Positions 18,675-27,519 of a stretch of 64,000 nucleotides of DNA are shown here, piece by piece. Position numbers and translations under genes: made by a program. The DNA comes from Acholeplasma laidlawii. GTDB lineage: Bacteria > Bacillota_I > Bacilli_A > Acholeplasmatales > Acholeplasmataceae. Below the pieces are notes generated by a model that was not told the DNA's origin, searched no databases, and was given only the letters and a program-made list of their open reading frames with translations. The stretch is from contig NZ_JADNRS010000050.1 in assembly GCF_015709225.1 (NCBI RefSeq), forward strand, positions 1-64,000. The letters run 5' to 3'. The first letter of the stretch is position 1. Each line of letters opens with the position of its first letter.

Positions 18675-18705
18675 AAAGGTTATATACTTTATATAGCCTT
18701 TTTTA
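18675..18705 (+). terminator. Terminator after the GGDEF remnant
   Basis: A 12-bp stem AAAGGTTATATA/TATATAGCCTTT (one G-T pair) with a three-base loop runs into a T tract. A second small hairpin TCACAC/GTGTGA overlaps the stop codon just before. Confidence 0.85.
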
Positions 18706-18767
18706 TTTCTATTTAGCAATAAAAATGATACAATATCTTTAATCTAATCAAGGGACAAGATATTATA

Positions 18768-19403
18768 ATGATGCTTCAAAATATAGACCCGTTATTAATT
18801 GAATATTGTGAGAGGAATATTATACCTAAATATAAACTACTTGATTTGGCACATCAACCAAATCATGTCTTTGATGTTATAGAAAAATCGCTTATTATAG
18901 CCAAAGATTATGATGTGAACATTCAAATGATTTATGTTGTTGCGGTATTTCATGATATTGGATTACTTGTGAATAGAAAAACACACCATATAGATGGTGG
19001 TAAGATCTTAAAAGATGATGCATTCATCCAAAACTACTTTACCACAGATGAAATTGTAATCATGAAACAAGCAGTTGAAGATCATAGAGCATCCAATGAT
19101 GATGCACCAAGAACTATTTATGGTAAGATTATTAGTGAAGCAGATAGATTAATCGATCCTGACCAAATCATATTAAGAACCATTCAGTTTAGATTAAGTG
19201 GTTCAAATAGTGAGGATTTCGATGCGATTTATGAGGGTGTAAAAGCGCATCTTATAGATAAGTATGGTCATGGTGGTTACCTAAAACTTTGGCTTAAGAC
19301 AGAACAAAATGAAACACAACTGTCTAAATTAAGAGCCATAATTGATGATGAAGATGAATTATATAAAAAAGCAAAACACATATTTAATACAATAAGAAAA
19401 TAA
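18768..19403 (+). CDS. HD-domain phosphohydrolase
   Basis: A 211-residue cytoplasmic protein. The HD pattern is visible: a His in LAHQPNHVFDVI (about 27-38), the HD pair in VVAVFHDIGL (about 58-67), the HHIDGG histidines (about 73-78), a later EDHR and the last metal Asp in SEADRLI (about 123-129). HD proteins hydrolyse phosphoester bonds, often in nucleotides; the substrate is unknown. The first of two consecutive ATGs is used, with AAGGGA upstream. It is a single gene with a hairpin behind it at 19402. Confidence 0.82.
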   Translation: MMLQNIDPLLIEYCERNIIPKYKLLDLAHQPNHVFDVIEKSLIIAKDYDVNIQMIYVVAVFHDIGLLVNRKTHHIDGGKILKDDAFIQNYFTTDEIVIMKQAVEDHRASNDDAPRTIYGKIISEADRLIDPDQIILRTIQFRLSGSNSEDFDAIYEGVKAHLIDKYGHGGYLKLWLKTEQNETQLSKLRAIIDDEDELYKKAKHIFNTIRK

Positions 19404-19428
19404 CATGGATATAATAAATCCATGTTTA
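19402..19428 (+). terminator. Hairpin overlapping the stop of the HD-domain gene
   Basis: A 9-bp stem AACATGGAT/ATCCATGTT with a seven-base loop and only three following T; a weak terminator at best. Confidence 0.45.
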
Positions 19429-19470
19429 AACATATAAAAAAAGTACTTAAAAGGAGCGTATTTATAAAAA

Positions 19471-20736
19471 ATGAATGATGGCACGATGTACATATTAATC
19501 ATAGTAACAATTATTATATCTGCATTTTTCTCAGCAACTGAAGTGGCTTTTGCTACCTATCATAATCTTCGAATGAAGAATTTAGCAGAGAATGGAAATA
19601 AAAGAGCAAAACTAGTAATTAAACTCAACAGTAATTATGATGTATTTTTGTCAACTATTTTAATTGGTAACAATATCGCAAATATTTTAGGTGCATCACT
19701 TGCGACTTTACTGTTTGTCAAATCATTTGGTAATGATTTAGGTGCGACACTATCGACACTTGTATTTACAGTAATCATCTTAATATTTGGTGAAGTTACT
19801 CCAAAAAGTATTGCTAAAGAATATCCAAATAAATTTGCAATGTTTGCAGCACCGATTGTAAATGTCCTTGAATTTGTATTACTTCCAGTTAATTTTTTCT
19901 TCAAGGTATGGAAGAAAGTACTATCTTATATTGTTAAACCAAACAGTAAAGCTCACTTAAGTGAAGATGAACTCATCATGATTGTTGATGAGGTACAAGA
20001 ATCAGGCGCTATTGATGAATCAAGTGGTACATTAATACGTAGTGCAATTGAGTTTGCTGACTTAGAAGCAGTGGATATTTATACACCGAGAATTGATGTT
20101 GTAGCTGTTTCAACAGCTGCAAACCATGAAGATATATTTAAAGTCTTCAAAGAATCTGGATATTCAAGAATACCTGTATATGAAGAAAATATTGACCATA
20201 TCATAGGTGTCATGAACTATAAAGATTTCTTTATGGTTTTAACAGAAGGTTTTGATATTAAAGAAATTATTAAAGATGTTTTATTTATACCCAAAACTAA
20301 AAAAGTAAAAGATCTATTATTAGAACTTCAACAGTCTAAATCTCATATGGCTGTAGTCATTGATGACTACGGCGGAACAGCTGGTATCTTAACACTTGAG
20401 GATATACTTGAAGAACTTGTTGGAGATATTTGGGATGAACATGATGATATCATTGAAGCAGTTAAGAAGATGAATGATAATCAATACCTCGTTTTAGGTA
20501 ATAGTAGTATTGAAGATTTCTTAGATATTATAGGTTCTAAAGAAGAGCCGAATGTGCTTACAGTCAATGGTTGGGTTGTAGAAAAATTAGGCACACTACC
20601 TCTTGAGGGCAAAACCTATGTAGTTAAGCCGTATACCTTTGAAATTGTTAAAATGGACGGTAAACGCATCGATTTAGTCCAAATTACGATTGAAAAAGAA
20701 GAACAAATTTCACATGATTTGGAAAATAATGAATAA
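19471..20736 (+). CDS. CNNM/CorC-HlyC family membrane protein
   Basis: A 421-residue protein with the family's three modules. A DUF21/CNNM membrane domain covers residues 1-160 with SAFFSATEVAFATYH at the start and four helices. A CBS pair spans about 205-330 (YTPRIDVVAVS ... SGYSRIPVYE; HMAVVIDDYGGTAGILTLEDILEELVG). A C-terminal CorC_HlyC domain follows (about 345-415). Members are linked to Mg2+ or Na+/Mg2+ transport and metal homeostasis; old names call them hemolysins. GGAG lies 13 bases before the ATG, a long spacing. Confidence 0.92.
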   Translation: MNDGTMYILIIVTIIISAFFSATEVAFATYHNLRMKNLAENGNKRAKLVIKLNSNYDVFLSTILIGNNIANILGASLATLLFVKSFGNDLGATLSTLVFTVIILIFGEVTPKSIAKEYPNKFAMFAAPIVNVLEFVLLPVNFFFKVWKKVLSYIVKPNSKAHLSEDELIMIVDEVQESGAIDESSGTLIRSAIEFADLEAVDIYTPRIDVVAVSTAANHEDIFKVFKESGYSRIPVYEENIDHIIGVMNYKDFFMVLTEGFDIKEIIKDVLFIPKTKKVKDLLLELQQSKSHMAVVIDDYGGTAGILTLEDILEELVGDIWDEHDDIIEAVKKMNDNQYLVLGNSSIEDFLDIIGSKEEPNVLTVNGWVVEKLGTLPLEGKTYVVKPYTFEIVKMDGKRIDLVQITIEKEEQISHDLENNE

Positions 20737-20774
20737 TAGTATAGTCAAATGAATCATTATTTGATACAATGAAT

Positions 20775-20998
20775 ATGCAATGATTAAGATGAGTAATTAA
20801 GTACTAATTTTAGAAGAGAATCACTGGATGGTGAAAGGTGATAATTAGGTTTAATGAAAGCTGTCTTAGGAGCAAAAGTATTTCCGGCTATAACGGATTT
20901 GAACATGAGTGCACATAATTATGTGAACTAAGGTGGTACCGCGAATTTTTCGTCCTTAGAAGATTTTATATCTTTTAAGGACTTTATTATTTTTGAAA
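20775..20998 (+). promoter_or_regulatory. T-box riboswitch leader of alaS
   Basis: The conserved T-box AAGGTGGTACCGCG lies at 20930-20943, followed by the terminator stem GTCCTTAGAAGAT.../...ATCTTTTAAGGAC (20952-20982) and a T-rich run. Upstream are an AGAAGAGAA K-turn-like element, a distal GGTGAAAGG loop and a short TCCG/CGGA stem before the T-box. Uncharged tRNA should pair with the T-box, favour the antiterminator, and switch on the synthetase gene. GCT at 20860-20862, after GAAA and before a G, is the best candidate alanine specifier codon; that assignment is an inference. The leader begins between about 20770 and 20790. Confidence 0.93.
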
Positions 20999-21012
20999 GG
21001 AAAAATAGAACT

Positions 21013-23577
21013 ATGAAATATATGACAAGCGAACAAATTAGACAAACTTGGTTAAACTTTTTTAAAGATAAGGGGCATATTATTGAGCCTTCCGCATCAT
21101 TAATTCCTGTAGATGACCCTACACTTTTATGGATTAATGCGGGTGTGGCTCCATTAAAGAAATATTTTGATGGTACAGAAACACCAAAATCAAAACGTAT
21201 TACAAACATCCAAAAAAGTATTAGAACAAATGATATTGATAATGTTGGGAAAACTGCAAGGCACCATACATTTTTTGAGATGATGGGGAATTTCAGTATT
21301 GGTGATTACTTTAAAAAAGAAGCTATAGAATTTGGTTTTGAACTTTTAACGAGTCCGAAATACTTTGATATACCATTAGATAAACTGTATATGACTTATT
21401 ATCCAACCGATCTAGAGGCTAAAAATACTTGGTTAGAGTTGGGTGTCAAAGAAGATCATTTAATCCCTGTTGAAGGTAACTTCTGGGAAATTGGTGCTGG
21501 TCCATCGGGTCCAGATACGGAAATCTTTTTTGATAGAGGCATATCTTATGATTTAAGAGGTCCTGAACTTATCCGTGATGATATTGAAAATGAGCGTTAT
21601 ATAGAAATTTGGAATATTGTATTCTCACAATACAATGCAGATCCTAAACTTAAGAGATCTGAATATAAAGAACTACCAAATAAGAATATTGATACGGGTG
21701 CTGGTTTAGAAAGATTTGCTTGTGTACTACAAGGTACAAAGACAAACTTTGAAACAGACCTACACTATCCAGTTATTCTTAAAGTAGAGTCTTTAAGTGG
21801 TGTAAAATACGATGGGCAAATGGCATTTAAAGTGATCTCTGACCACATTAAAACTTTAGTATTTGCAATCTCTGATGGTGCGAACCTTTCAAACGAAGGT
21901 AGAGGTTATGTATTACGTCGTATTCTACGCCGTGCGGTTAAGTACGGTAAATCTATTGGTTTTGATGCACCGTTCTTGCATTTACTAGTAGATACAGTTG
22001 TTGATATGATGTCAAACTTCTACACAAACTTAAAAGAAACTGCAGTCATTGTTAAGAAAATTATTTTAAAAGAAGAAGAAAAATTCTTTTCAACCATCCT
22101 AGATGGTGAAAAACACTTACTTCAATCCATTAAAGATGGTAAGTTAAGTGGTGAGGATGCATTTAAACTTTATGATACATATGGCTTCCCGATCGAATTA
22201 ACGATTGAATATGCAGAAGAACACGGTATCACTGTAGATATTGAAGGATTTAACGAAGCACTTGAAGTTCAAAAATCACGAAGTAGAGATGCTAGAAAAG
22301 TAACACACTCTATGAAGGGTCAAGATGAGGCTTTATTAAACTTTGATCTACCAAGCGAATTTGTAGGTTATGACTACCTACAAACAGAAAGTAAAGTCAT
22401 CAAAGTATTTGATCAAGGTATTGTATTAGATAAAACACCATTTTATGCAAATAGTGGTGGTCAAATATCTGATACAGGGTCTATTAATGGTTTAGTTGTT
22501 AGAGATGTCATCAAATTACCACATGGTCAACATCTACACTTAATTGAAACAGATGCATTTACTGAAGGTGATGAAGTATTATGTATTGTCAATCAAGATA
22601 AGCGCCAACACATAATGAAAAATCATACAGCGACACACTTACTTAATCAAGCCTTAAAAGATACGTTAGGAAGTCACGTGAAACAACAAGGTTCTTATAA
22701 TGGTGATTTAAAACTAACATTTGATATCAACCATTATGAAACTATCAAAGATGATGAAATTTTAGTAGTAGAAAAAATTGTTCAACAAAAAATAAAAGAA
22801 CAAATTGATGTAGTAACGCGCGTTTTACCAATTGATGAGGCTAAAAAATTAGGTGCAGCTATGCAATTTGGTGAAAAATATGGTGATATTGTTAGAGTAG
22901 TCGATGTAGGATCTTGGAGTATGGAGTTTTGTGGTGGCACACATGTTAAAAACACATCAGACATCAAAAACTTTATGATTACTTCAGTAGAATCTATTGG
23001 TTCAGGTACTTACAGATTTGAAGCAATTACTGGTCAAGTATTATCACAAGTTAAAAAAATAGCTCAAAATTTACTTGAAATGATTCATCAACATATTGAA
23101 AAGATTAAATCACTTGATGAAAATCATGATTTAAATCCATTACCAGAATTAACTGGATCTTATCAAGATATCATCAATCTAAGAGTGTATAATCACTATA
23201 TATCAAATGAATCTAAAGTCGTTGAAAAACAACTAGAAGCTAAATTAATTGATCAAATTATTCTACAAGCAGATACATTTATACCTGAAACAATTGAACC
23301 AACTACCTATATTTATACTGAAAACCTACCGCAGTCATCATTAAAACCACTCATTGATGTCTTATATGATAAAATAAAGGTAGATACTGTTGTCTTATTA
23401 AACATCTCTGAAGACAAGGCAAGTTATTTAGTTAAATCATCAGTAAATGAAGCAAGAAACGTTATTAATGAGTTAAACAAAGTACTTGATGGTCGTGGTG
23501 GTGGTAAACCTGATTTTGCTCAAGGTGGTACACAGGCACTAGACAAGGTAAAAATGCTTTTGAAAGGTAAAAATTAA
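21013..23577 (+). CDS. alaS: Alanyl-tRNA synthetase
   Basis: AlaRS charges tRNA-Ala and edits misactivated serine/glycine. The 854 residues cover the class II catalytic core (LWINAGVAPLKKYF near 40, HHTFFEMMGNFSIGDYF near 84), the tRNA domain, the editing domain with HTATHLLNQAL (about 538) and CGGTHV (about 640), and the C-Ala domain ending GRGGGKPDFAQGG. Size is close to the normal about 870. It is regulated by the T-box leader directly upstream, and starts the classical Bacillota run alaS-ruvX-DUF1292-trmR-...-greA. AAAGGAAAAAT precedes the ATG. Confidence 0.98.
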   Translation: MKYMTSEQIRQTWLNFFKDKGHIIEPSASLIPVDDPTLLWINAGVAPLKKYFDGTETPKSKRITNIQKSIRTNDIDNVGKTARHHTFFEMMGNFSIGDYFKKEAIEFGFELLTSPKYFDIPLDKLYMTYYPTDLEAKNTWLELGVKEDHLIPVEGNFWEIGAGPSGPDTEIFFDRGISYDLRGPELIRDDIENERYIEIWNIVFSQYNADPKLKRSEYKELPNKNIDTGAGLERFACVLQGTKTNFETDLHYPVILKVESLSGVKYDGQMAFKVISDHIKTLVFAISDGANLSNEGRGYVLRRILRRAVKYGKSIGFDAPFLHLLVDTVVDMMSNFYTNLKETAVIVKKIILKEEEKFFSTILDGEKHLLQSIKDGKLSGEDAFKLYDTYGFPIELTIEYAEEHGITVDIEGFNEALEVQKSRSRDARKVTHSMKGQDEALLNFDLPSEFVGYDYLQTESKVIKVFDQGIVLDKTPFYANSGGQISDTGSINGLVVRDVIKLPHGQHLHLIETDAFTEGDEVLCIVNQDKRQHIMKNHTATHLLNQALKDTLGSHVKQQGSYNGDLKLTFDINHYETIKDDEILVVEKIVQQKIKEQIDVVTRVLPIDEAKKLGAAMQFGEKYGDIVRVVDVGSWSMEFCGGTHVKNTSDIKNFMITSVESIGSGTYRFEAITGQVLSQVKKIAQNLLEMIHQHIEKIKSLDENHDLNPLPELTGSYQDIINLRVYNHYISNESKVVEKQLEAKLIDQIILQADTFIPETIEPTTYIYTENLPQSSLKPLIDVLYDKIKVDTVVLLNISEDKASYLVKSSVNEARNVINELNKVLDGRGGGKPDFAQGGTQALDKVKMLLKGKN

Positions 23578-23578
23578 T

Positions 23579-24001
23579 TTGAAATATTTTGGACTCGATT
23601 TAGGTGAAAAATCACTTGGCGTAGCGATATCTGAATCAGGTATCATCGCAAGTAATTTAACCACTATTCGATTTAAAAGCGAGGATTATGAAGATGCTGT
23701 AGAACAACTTCTTAAACTCATTAATCAATATAAAATTGACTGTGTTGTATTAGGTTTACCTAAACACATGAACAATGATATTGGTTTAAAAGGTCAAATG
23801 GCTATTGATTTTAAAACATTATTAGAATCAAAAAGTAACATTCAAGTCATCTTATGGGATGAACGTTTATCTACAAAAACAGCATTAAGAATCTTATCAG
23901 ATAGTAATAAGAAGTATGATAAGCAACGCAACCTAAAAGACGAGGTCGCAGCACAAGTGATCTTACAAAACTACTTAAATTCCAGGGGGAATACATTATG
24001 A
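23579..24001 (+). CDS. ruvX: Putative pre-16S rRNA nuclease / Holliday junction resolvase-like protein
   Basis: A 140-residue YqgF/RuvX protein with an RNase H-like fold: the N-terminal GLDLGEKSLGVAIS, the VVLGLPKHMN segment (about 57-66), the DERLSTKTA motif (about 96-104) and the final KDEVAAQVILQ. Members mature the 5' end of 16S rRNA in E. coli; the resolvase role is older and less certain. It starts at TTG 23579, one base after the alaS stop, with GAAAGG upstream. Its TGA stop overlaps the next ATG. Confidence 0.93.
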   Translation: MKYFGLDLGEKSLGVAISESGIIASNLTTIRFKSEDYEDAVEQLLKLINQYKIDCVVLGLPKHMNNDIGLKGQMAIDFKTLLESKSNIQVILWDERLSTKTALRILSDSNKKYDKQRNLKDEVAAQVILQNYLNSRGNTL

Positions 24002-24264
24002 AAAAAGATAACGAATTAATCATCATTACTGGTGATAAAGAAGAAAAAGCAACTATTTTATTTACTTTCGAAGAAGAAGGTAAAAACTATGTCGTATTTG
24101 AGTTTGATGAAACTGAAGAAGTTTCAGCTGCTCGTTTTGAACCAACACAAGGTGAAGGCATTGGTCAATTAATGGATATTGAAACCGAAGCTGAATGGGA
24201 TTTAGTTGAAAACGTGTTTAACCAATATGAAAAAGATTTAGAAGATGAAGAACTGGAAGATTAG
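23998..24264 (+). CDS. DUF1292 family protein (YrzB-like)
   Basis: A small acidic cytoplasmic protein of 88 residues. The ELIIITGDKEEKATILFTFEE and YVVFEFDETEE segments are the DUF1292 core. Function unknown; it is found next to ruvX in many Bacillota, as here. AGGGGG stands before the ATG, which overlaps the ruvX stop (ATGA), so the genes are translationally coupled. The last 20 bases overlap the methyltransferase gene. Confidence 0.88.
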   Translation: MKKDNELIIITGDKEEKATILFTFEEEGKNYVVFEFDETEEVSAARFEPTQGEGIGQLMDIETEAEWDLVENVFNQYEKDLEDEELED

Positions 24265-24814
24265 TGATTTAAAGTCTTATGCACTGTCAAAAAATATTCC
24301 AATTATTCAAGATGATGCATTAAACTTTATCAAAAACTATATTCAAAATAACAACATCACATCTATATTAGAAATTGGAACTGCCTATGGATATAGTGCA
24401 GTTTCTTTCTCAAGTGAGACTACACATGTAGATACCATCGAAAGAGATAGAGTCCGTTATGAAGAGGCTTTAGAGTGGATTAGTCTACTGGATGCCAATG
24501 TCACACTTTATGCAGAAGACGCATTAACATTTGATGGATTAGAATCTACATATGATCTCATCTTTATAGATGCAGCTAAATCTCAATATGAAACACTATT
24601 TAAAAAATACAGTGCATTATTAAATCCAGGAGGGAGTATTGTTTGTGATAATATTAACTTCCATAATTTAAAGATAGAAACGGTTAAAAATAGGAGTACA
24701 AAAGGGTTACTTAAAAAGTTAGAAAAATTTAAAACTTTTTTAAAAGAAAATGATACTTTTGAAACAACTTTTTTAGATATCGGAGATGGGCTTACAGTGT
24801 CCAAGTTAAAATAA
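24245..24814 (+). CDS. trmR: O-methyltransferase, probably tRNA 5-hydroxyuridine methyltransferase
   Basis: A 189-residue class I SAM methyltransferase of the COMT-like O-methyltransferase family. Motif I is ILEIGTAYGYSAVSF (about 40-54), with VDTIERD (about 62-68), DLIFIDAAKSQYE (about 105-117) and NPGGSIVCDNI (about 127-137). In B. subtilis the gene in this neighbourhood, trmR (yrrM), makes 5-methoxyuridine at the tRNA wobble base. The shared context (alaS-ruvX-DUF1292 before, greA after) supports that assignment; sequence alone supports only the O-methyltransferase class. Confidence 0.82.
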   Translation: MKNWKISDLKSYALSKNIPIIQDDALNFIKNYIQNNNITSILEIGTAYGYSAVSFSSETTHVDTIERDRVRYEEALEWISLLDANVTLYAEDALTFDGLESTYDLIFIDAAKSQYETLFKKYSALLNPGGSIVCDNINFHNLKIETVKNRSTKGLLKKLEKFKTFLKENDTFETTFLDIGDGLTVSKLK

Positions 24815-25434
24815 TGATTGAACAATATACTAAGAATAATCAAACAATTCAATATAAGATTATTTTTAAAACGATTAAACATGTATATTTTAGAAAAAAA
24901 GATGATTATTTTTTGATATCAGCTAATCGCAAAATGAATAAAAAACAAGTACTAAGTATATTAGACAGTCATTTTAATAAATTGGTAGGTTATCAAACGA
25001 AGAAAAGACGTCAGACAACTGAAAAGTTTCAGTTATGGGGCAGTAAACTCAGTGAAGAAGCATTCTTTGATGGGTTAGAAAACACTCAAAAAAACTATGA
25101 AAAAATACTGATTAATAAAACATTTGCTCAAATAAAAATATTTGAATCGCAACTAATAAACGACCTATCTAAACTGAATTTAACACTTAAACCCACCAAG
25201 GTTAAGTTGTTAAAATCAAAATTTGGTTCATGCCAAATTATTAAAAAAGAAATAACAATTAATGCATTTTTAGCCAAAGTAGATCCTATCTATTTGTATT
25301 ATGTACTTTTACATGAGTACTGTCATTTAATAGAAGCAAATCACTCAAGCGCGTTTTATAAATTGCTTGATGTACTTATGGAAAACCATAAAGTGATTCA
25401 AAAGGATTTAAGAAAATATGTTATTACATTTTAG
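24814..25434 (+). CDS. YgjP-like zinc metallopeptidase domain protein
   Basis: A 206-residue protein of the YgjP/DUF45 family. The zinc site is LLHEYCHLIEANHSSAFY (about 169-186), an HExxH with a third ligand downstream, and the preceding KSKFGSCQ and ITINAFLAKVDP segments are typical. Members resemble WSS1/SprT-type peptidases, but their physiological targets are unsettled. The ATG overlaps the previous stop by one base. The rest is basic and lysine-rich. It takes the place where Bacillus has collagenase-type peptidases before greA. Confidence 0.85.
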   Translation: MIEQYTKNNQTIQYKIIFKTIKHVYFRKKDDYFLISANRKMNKKQVLSILDSHFNKLVGYQTKKRRQTTEKFQLWGSKLSEEAFFDGLENTQKNYEKILINKTFAQIKIFESQLINDLSKLNLTLKPTKVKLLKSKFGSCQIIKKEITINAFLAKVDPIYLYYVLLHEYCHLIEANHSSAFYKLLDVLMENHKVIQKDLRKYVITF

Positions 25435-25485
25435 ATAGTCAATTTATGATATAATATAACAAGAAATTAAGGAGATATACATCAA

Positions 25486-25962
25486 ATGGCAAGTAAAAAA
25501 GTATATGAACTTACCCAATCGGGTTTAGATCAACTAAAAGATGAATTAACACATTTAAAAGATGTTAAACGTGTTGAAAACTTAGAAGCTTTAAAAGAAG
25601 CTCGTGAACAAGGTGACTTATCAGAAAATGCTGACTATGATGCAGCTCGTAATGAACAAGCTAGAATTGAAGCACGAATTCTTGAAATTGAAAGCATCTT
25701 AAAAAATGTAAAAATAATTAGAACTAATGATGATTCAACAACTGTAAATATTGGTAAAAAAGTATTACTTCACTTTGTAGAAAAGAACAAAGATGTTGAG
25801 TACCATGTTGTTGGAACCATTGAAGCAGACCCTAAGAATTTCAAGATTTCTATCGAATCTCCATTAGGACGTGCTATCAAGGGTAAAGAAGTTGGAGATT
25901 TAGTACAAATCAAATCTGCAACAAATAAACAATCAAACGTAGAGATTAAAGCAATTAGTTAA
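25486..25962 (+). CDS. greA: Transcription elongation factor GreA
   Basis: GreA stimulates the intrinsic RNA cleavage of backtracked RNA polymerase. The 158 residues show the N-terminal coiled coil (5-75) with the tip motif ALKEAREQGDLSENADYDAARNE kept including its acidic residues, and the C-terminal FKBP-like domain ending SPLGRAIKGKEVGD. Length is standard. AAGGAGATATACATCAA leads to the ATG, and a TATAAT at 25450-25455 is a probable -10 element. The stop overlaps the yqeG ATG (TAATG). Confidence 0.96.
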   Translation: MASKKVYELTQSGLDQLKDELTHLKDVKRVENLEALKEAREQGDLSENADYDAARNEQARIEARILEIESILKNVKIIRTNDDSTTVNIGKKVLLHFVEKNKDVEYHVVGTIEADPKNFKISIESPLGRAIKGKEVGDLVQIKSATNKQSNVEIKAIS

Positions 25963-26510
25963 TGATTAAAGCAAGAAATTTAATTCCTAGCCTATATCAG
26001 GAATCTATAGCAACAATTGATTATGACATGCTTAAAAAGCAGGGTATAACGACTCTGCTTTTTGACTTAGATAATACAATCATTGACTACCATCAAACCA
26101 AACTAACAAGCGAATCGATAGAATTCCTAGCTCACTTAGAAAAAGAATTTAAAGTACTAATTATCTCTAACTCTCATAATAAACGCGTTGATTTTGCAGT
26201 AGGACATCAATTTAGATATGTTTCTTTTGCTAAAAAACCACTTAAAATGGGTTTCAAAAAAGCCTTAAAAATATTAGATTCAACAATTGGTGAAACAGCC
26301 ATGATAGGTGATCAACTCCTAACGGATATTCATGGTGCTAACCGACTAGGTATGTTTAATATATTAGTGGACCCAATAGCTAAAAAGACAGATAAATTAC
26401 CTACTAGAATTAATAGACAACTAGAAAAGTATTTTCTAAAGAAGATTGAAAGAAAGTATCCAGATGAATTTGGGAAAGGATTGAACGTTTATGCCATCAA
26501 ACACTACTAA
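25962..26510 (+). CDS. yqeG: YqeG family HAD phosphatase
   Basis: A 182-residue HAD-superfamily protein (subfamily IIIA). Motif I is LLFDLDNTI (about 32-40), motif II ISNSHN, the Lys is in KKPLKMGF and the acidic motif IV in MIGDQLLTDIHGANRLGM (about 117-134). B. subtilis YqeG is linked to phosphatidylglycerophosphate phosphatase or general sugar-phosphate activity depending on the organism; PGP dephosphorylation would complement pgsA further along this window, but that is inference. It heads the conserved yqeG-yqeH-yqeK-rsfS order and overlaps yqeH by 20 bases. Confidence 0.9.
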   Translation: MIKARNLIPSLYQESIATIDYDMLKKQGITTLLFDLDNTIIDYHQTKLTSESIEFLAHLEKEFKVLIISNSHNKRVDFAVGHQFRYVSFAKKPLKMGFKKALKILDSTIGETAMIGDQLLTDIHGANRLGMFNILVDPIAKKTDKLPTRINRQLEKYFLKKIERKYPDEFGKGLNVYAIKHY

Positions 26511-27519
26511 ATGTATGGGTTGCGGAGTTGTATTACAAACTGAGGATCCAACAAAATTAGGTTATATTCCAAATCATGACCACATCTTTTGTAAAAGTTG
26601 TTACCAGCTGATGCATTATGGAAAAGCCGAAGGTCATAGTCATCCAGATAATTTACCTAATTTTGAAAAGAAATCTTTAATTGTTGTAGTAACATCTCTT
26701 CTTTATTTAGACAGTATGTTAAATTCAGAGGTGAAACGCTTAGGAGATAACTACAAAGTTGTCTACTTAATTAACCAGATTGACCTATTACCTGATGCAA
26801 CTTCTAAGAATTTTTTATTAGGGAAAATTCAGAAAAGTTTTAGATTAAATAGAGTAAGCTATGAAGATATCGTTTTAATGAGTGCGCTAAACCCATATGA
26901 TATCGATCATTTAAAAGGATATCTTAAATCATTTAACTTACCAAATATCTATTTAATTGGACTACAAAATAGTGGTAAAACAACTATTTTTAAGGCATTA
27001 ACTGGTAATAAAGAAGCACTGAGTTTACCAAAGGCTGCTTTAACTCAAACCATGTTACATGCTAAATTTGATCAATTAAACATCTATGACACACCTGGTT
27101 TATATCAAAGTGGTTACCTACATGAATTCTTTGAGTATAAAGATTACAAAGATTTACTCCCACAAAAGCAGTTTAATCCTCGAAACGGTACGCTTAAAAG
27201 TGGACAATCACTCATGATTGGTGGTTTAGTAAATATTAGTGTTCTTAAAGGTGAAACAAAATCTACCTTATATGTATCTGATTATGTGAAACACCATATA
27301 ACAAGTACAGATAATGTAGAAAATATTTTAACTACCGATAATATCTTTAAACTTAAATTTGATAATTATGTGACTAAAGATTACAAGCTTGTTGAAGACA
27401 AAAAATATCAGTTCACACTTGCAGATTTCGGGATTGTTCATATCCTAGGACCTGTCACTATCCAAATAACAACACATCCAAAATTACATGTCACACTTAC
27501 AGAGAGTTTCTTCAAATGA
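26491..27519 (+). CDS. yqeH: Ribosome biogenesis GTPase YqeH
   Basis: A circularly permuted GTPase needed for 30S subunit assembly. The N-terminal zinc finger (CMGCG ... CKSCYQLMHYGK, about 8-45) is followed by G4 NQID (about 91-94), the G5 region, G1 LIGLQNSGKTT (about 155-165) and G3 DTPG (about 201-204), the permuted G4-G5-G1-G3 order that defines the family. At 342 residues it is slightly shorter than the about 365 in Bacillus. The ATG lies inside the end of yqeG. Confidence 0.95.
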   Translation: MPSNTTKCMGCGVVLQTEDPTKLGYIPNHDHIFCKSCYQLMHYGKAEGHSHPDNLPNFEKKSLIVVVTSLLYLDSMLNSEVKRLGDNYKVVYLINQIDLLPDATSKNFLLGKIQKSFRLNRVSYEDIVLMSALNPYDIDHLKGYLKSFNLPNIYLIGLQNSGKTTIFKALTGNKEALSLPKAALTQTMLHAKFDQLNIYDTPGLYQSGYLHEFFEYKDYKDLLPQKQFNPRNGTLKSGQSLMIGGLVNISVLKGETKSTLYVSDYVKHHITSTDNVENILTTDNIFKLKFDNYVTKDYKLVEDKKYQFTLADFGIVHILGPVTIQITTHPKLHVTLTESFFK

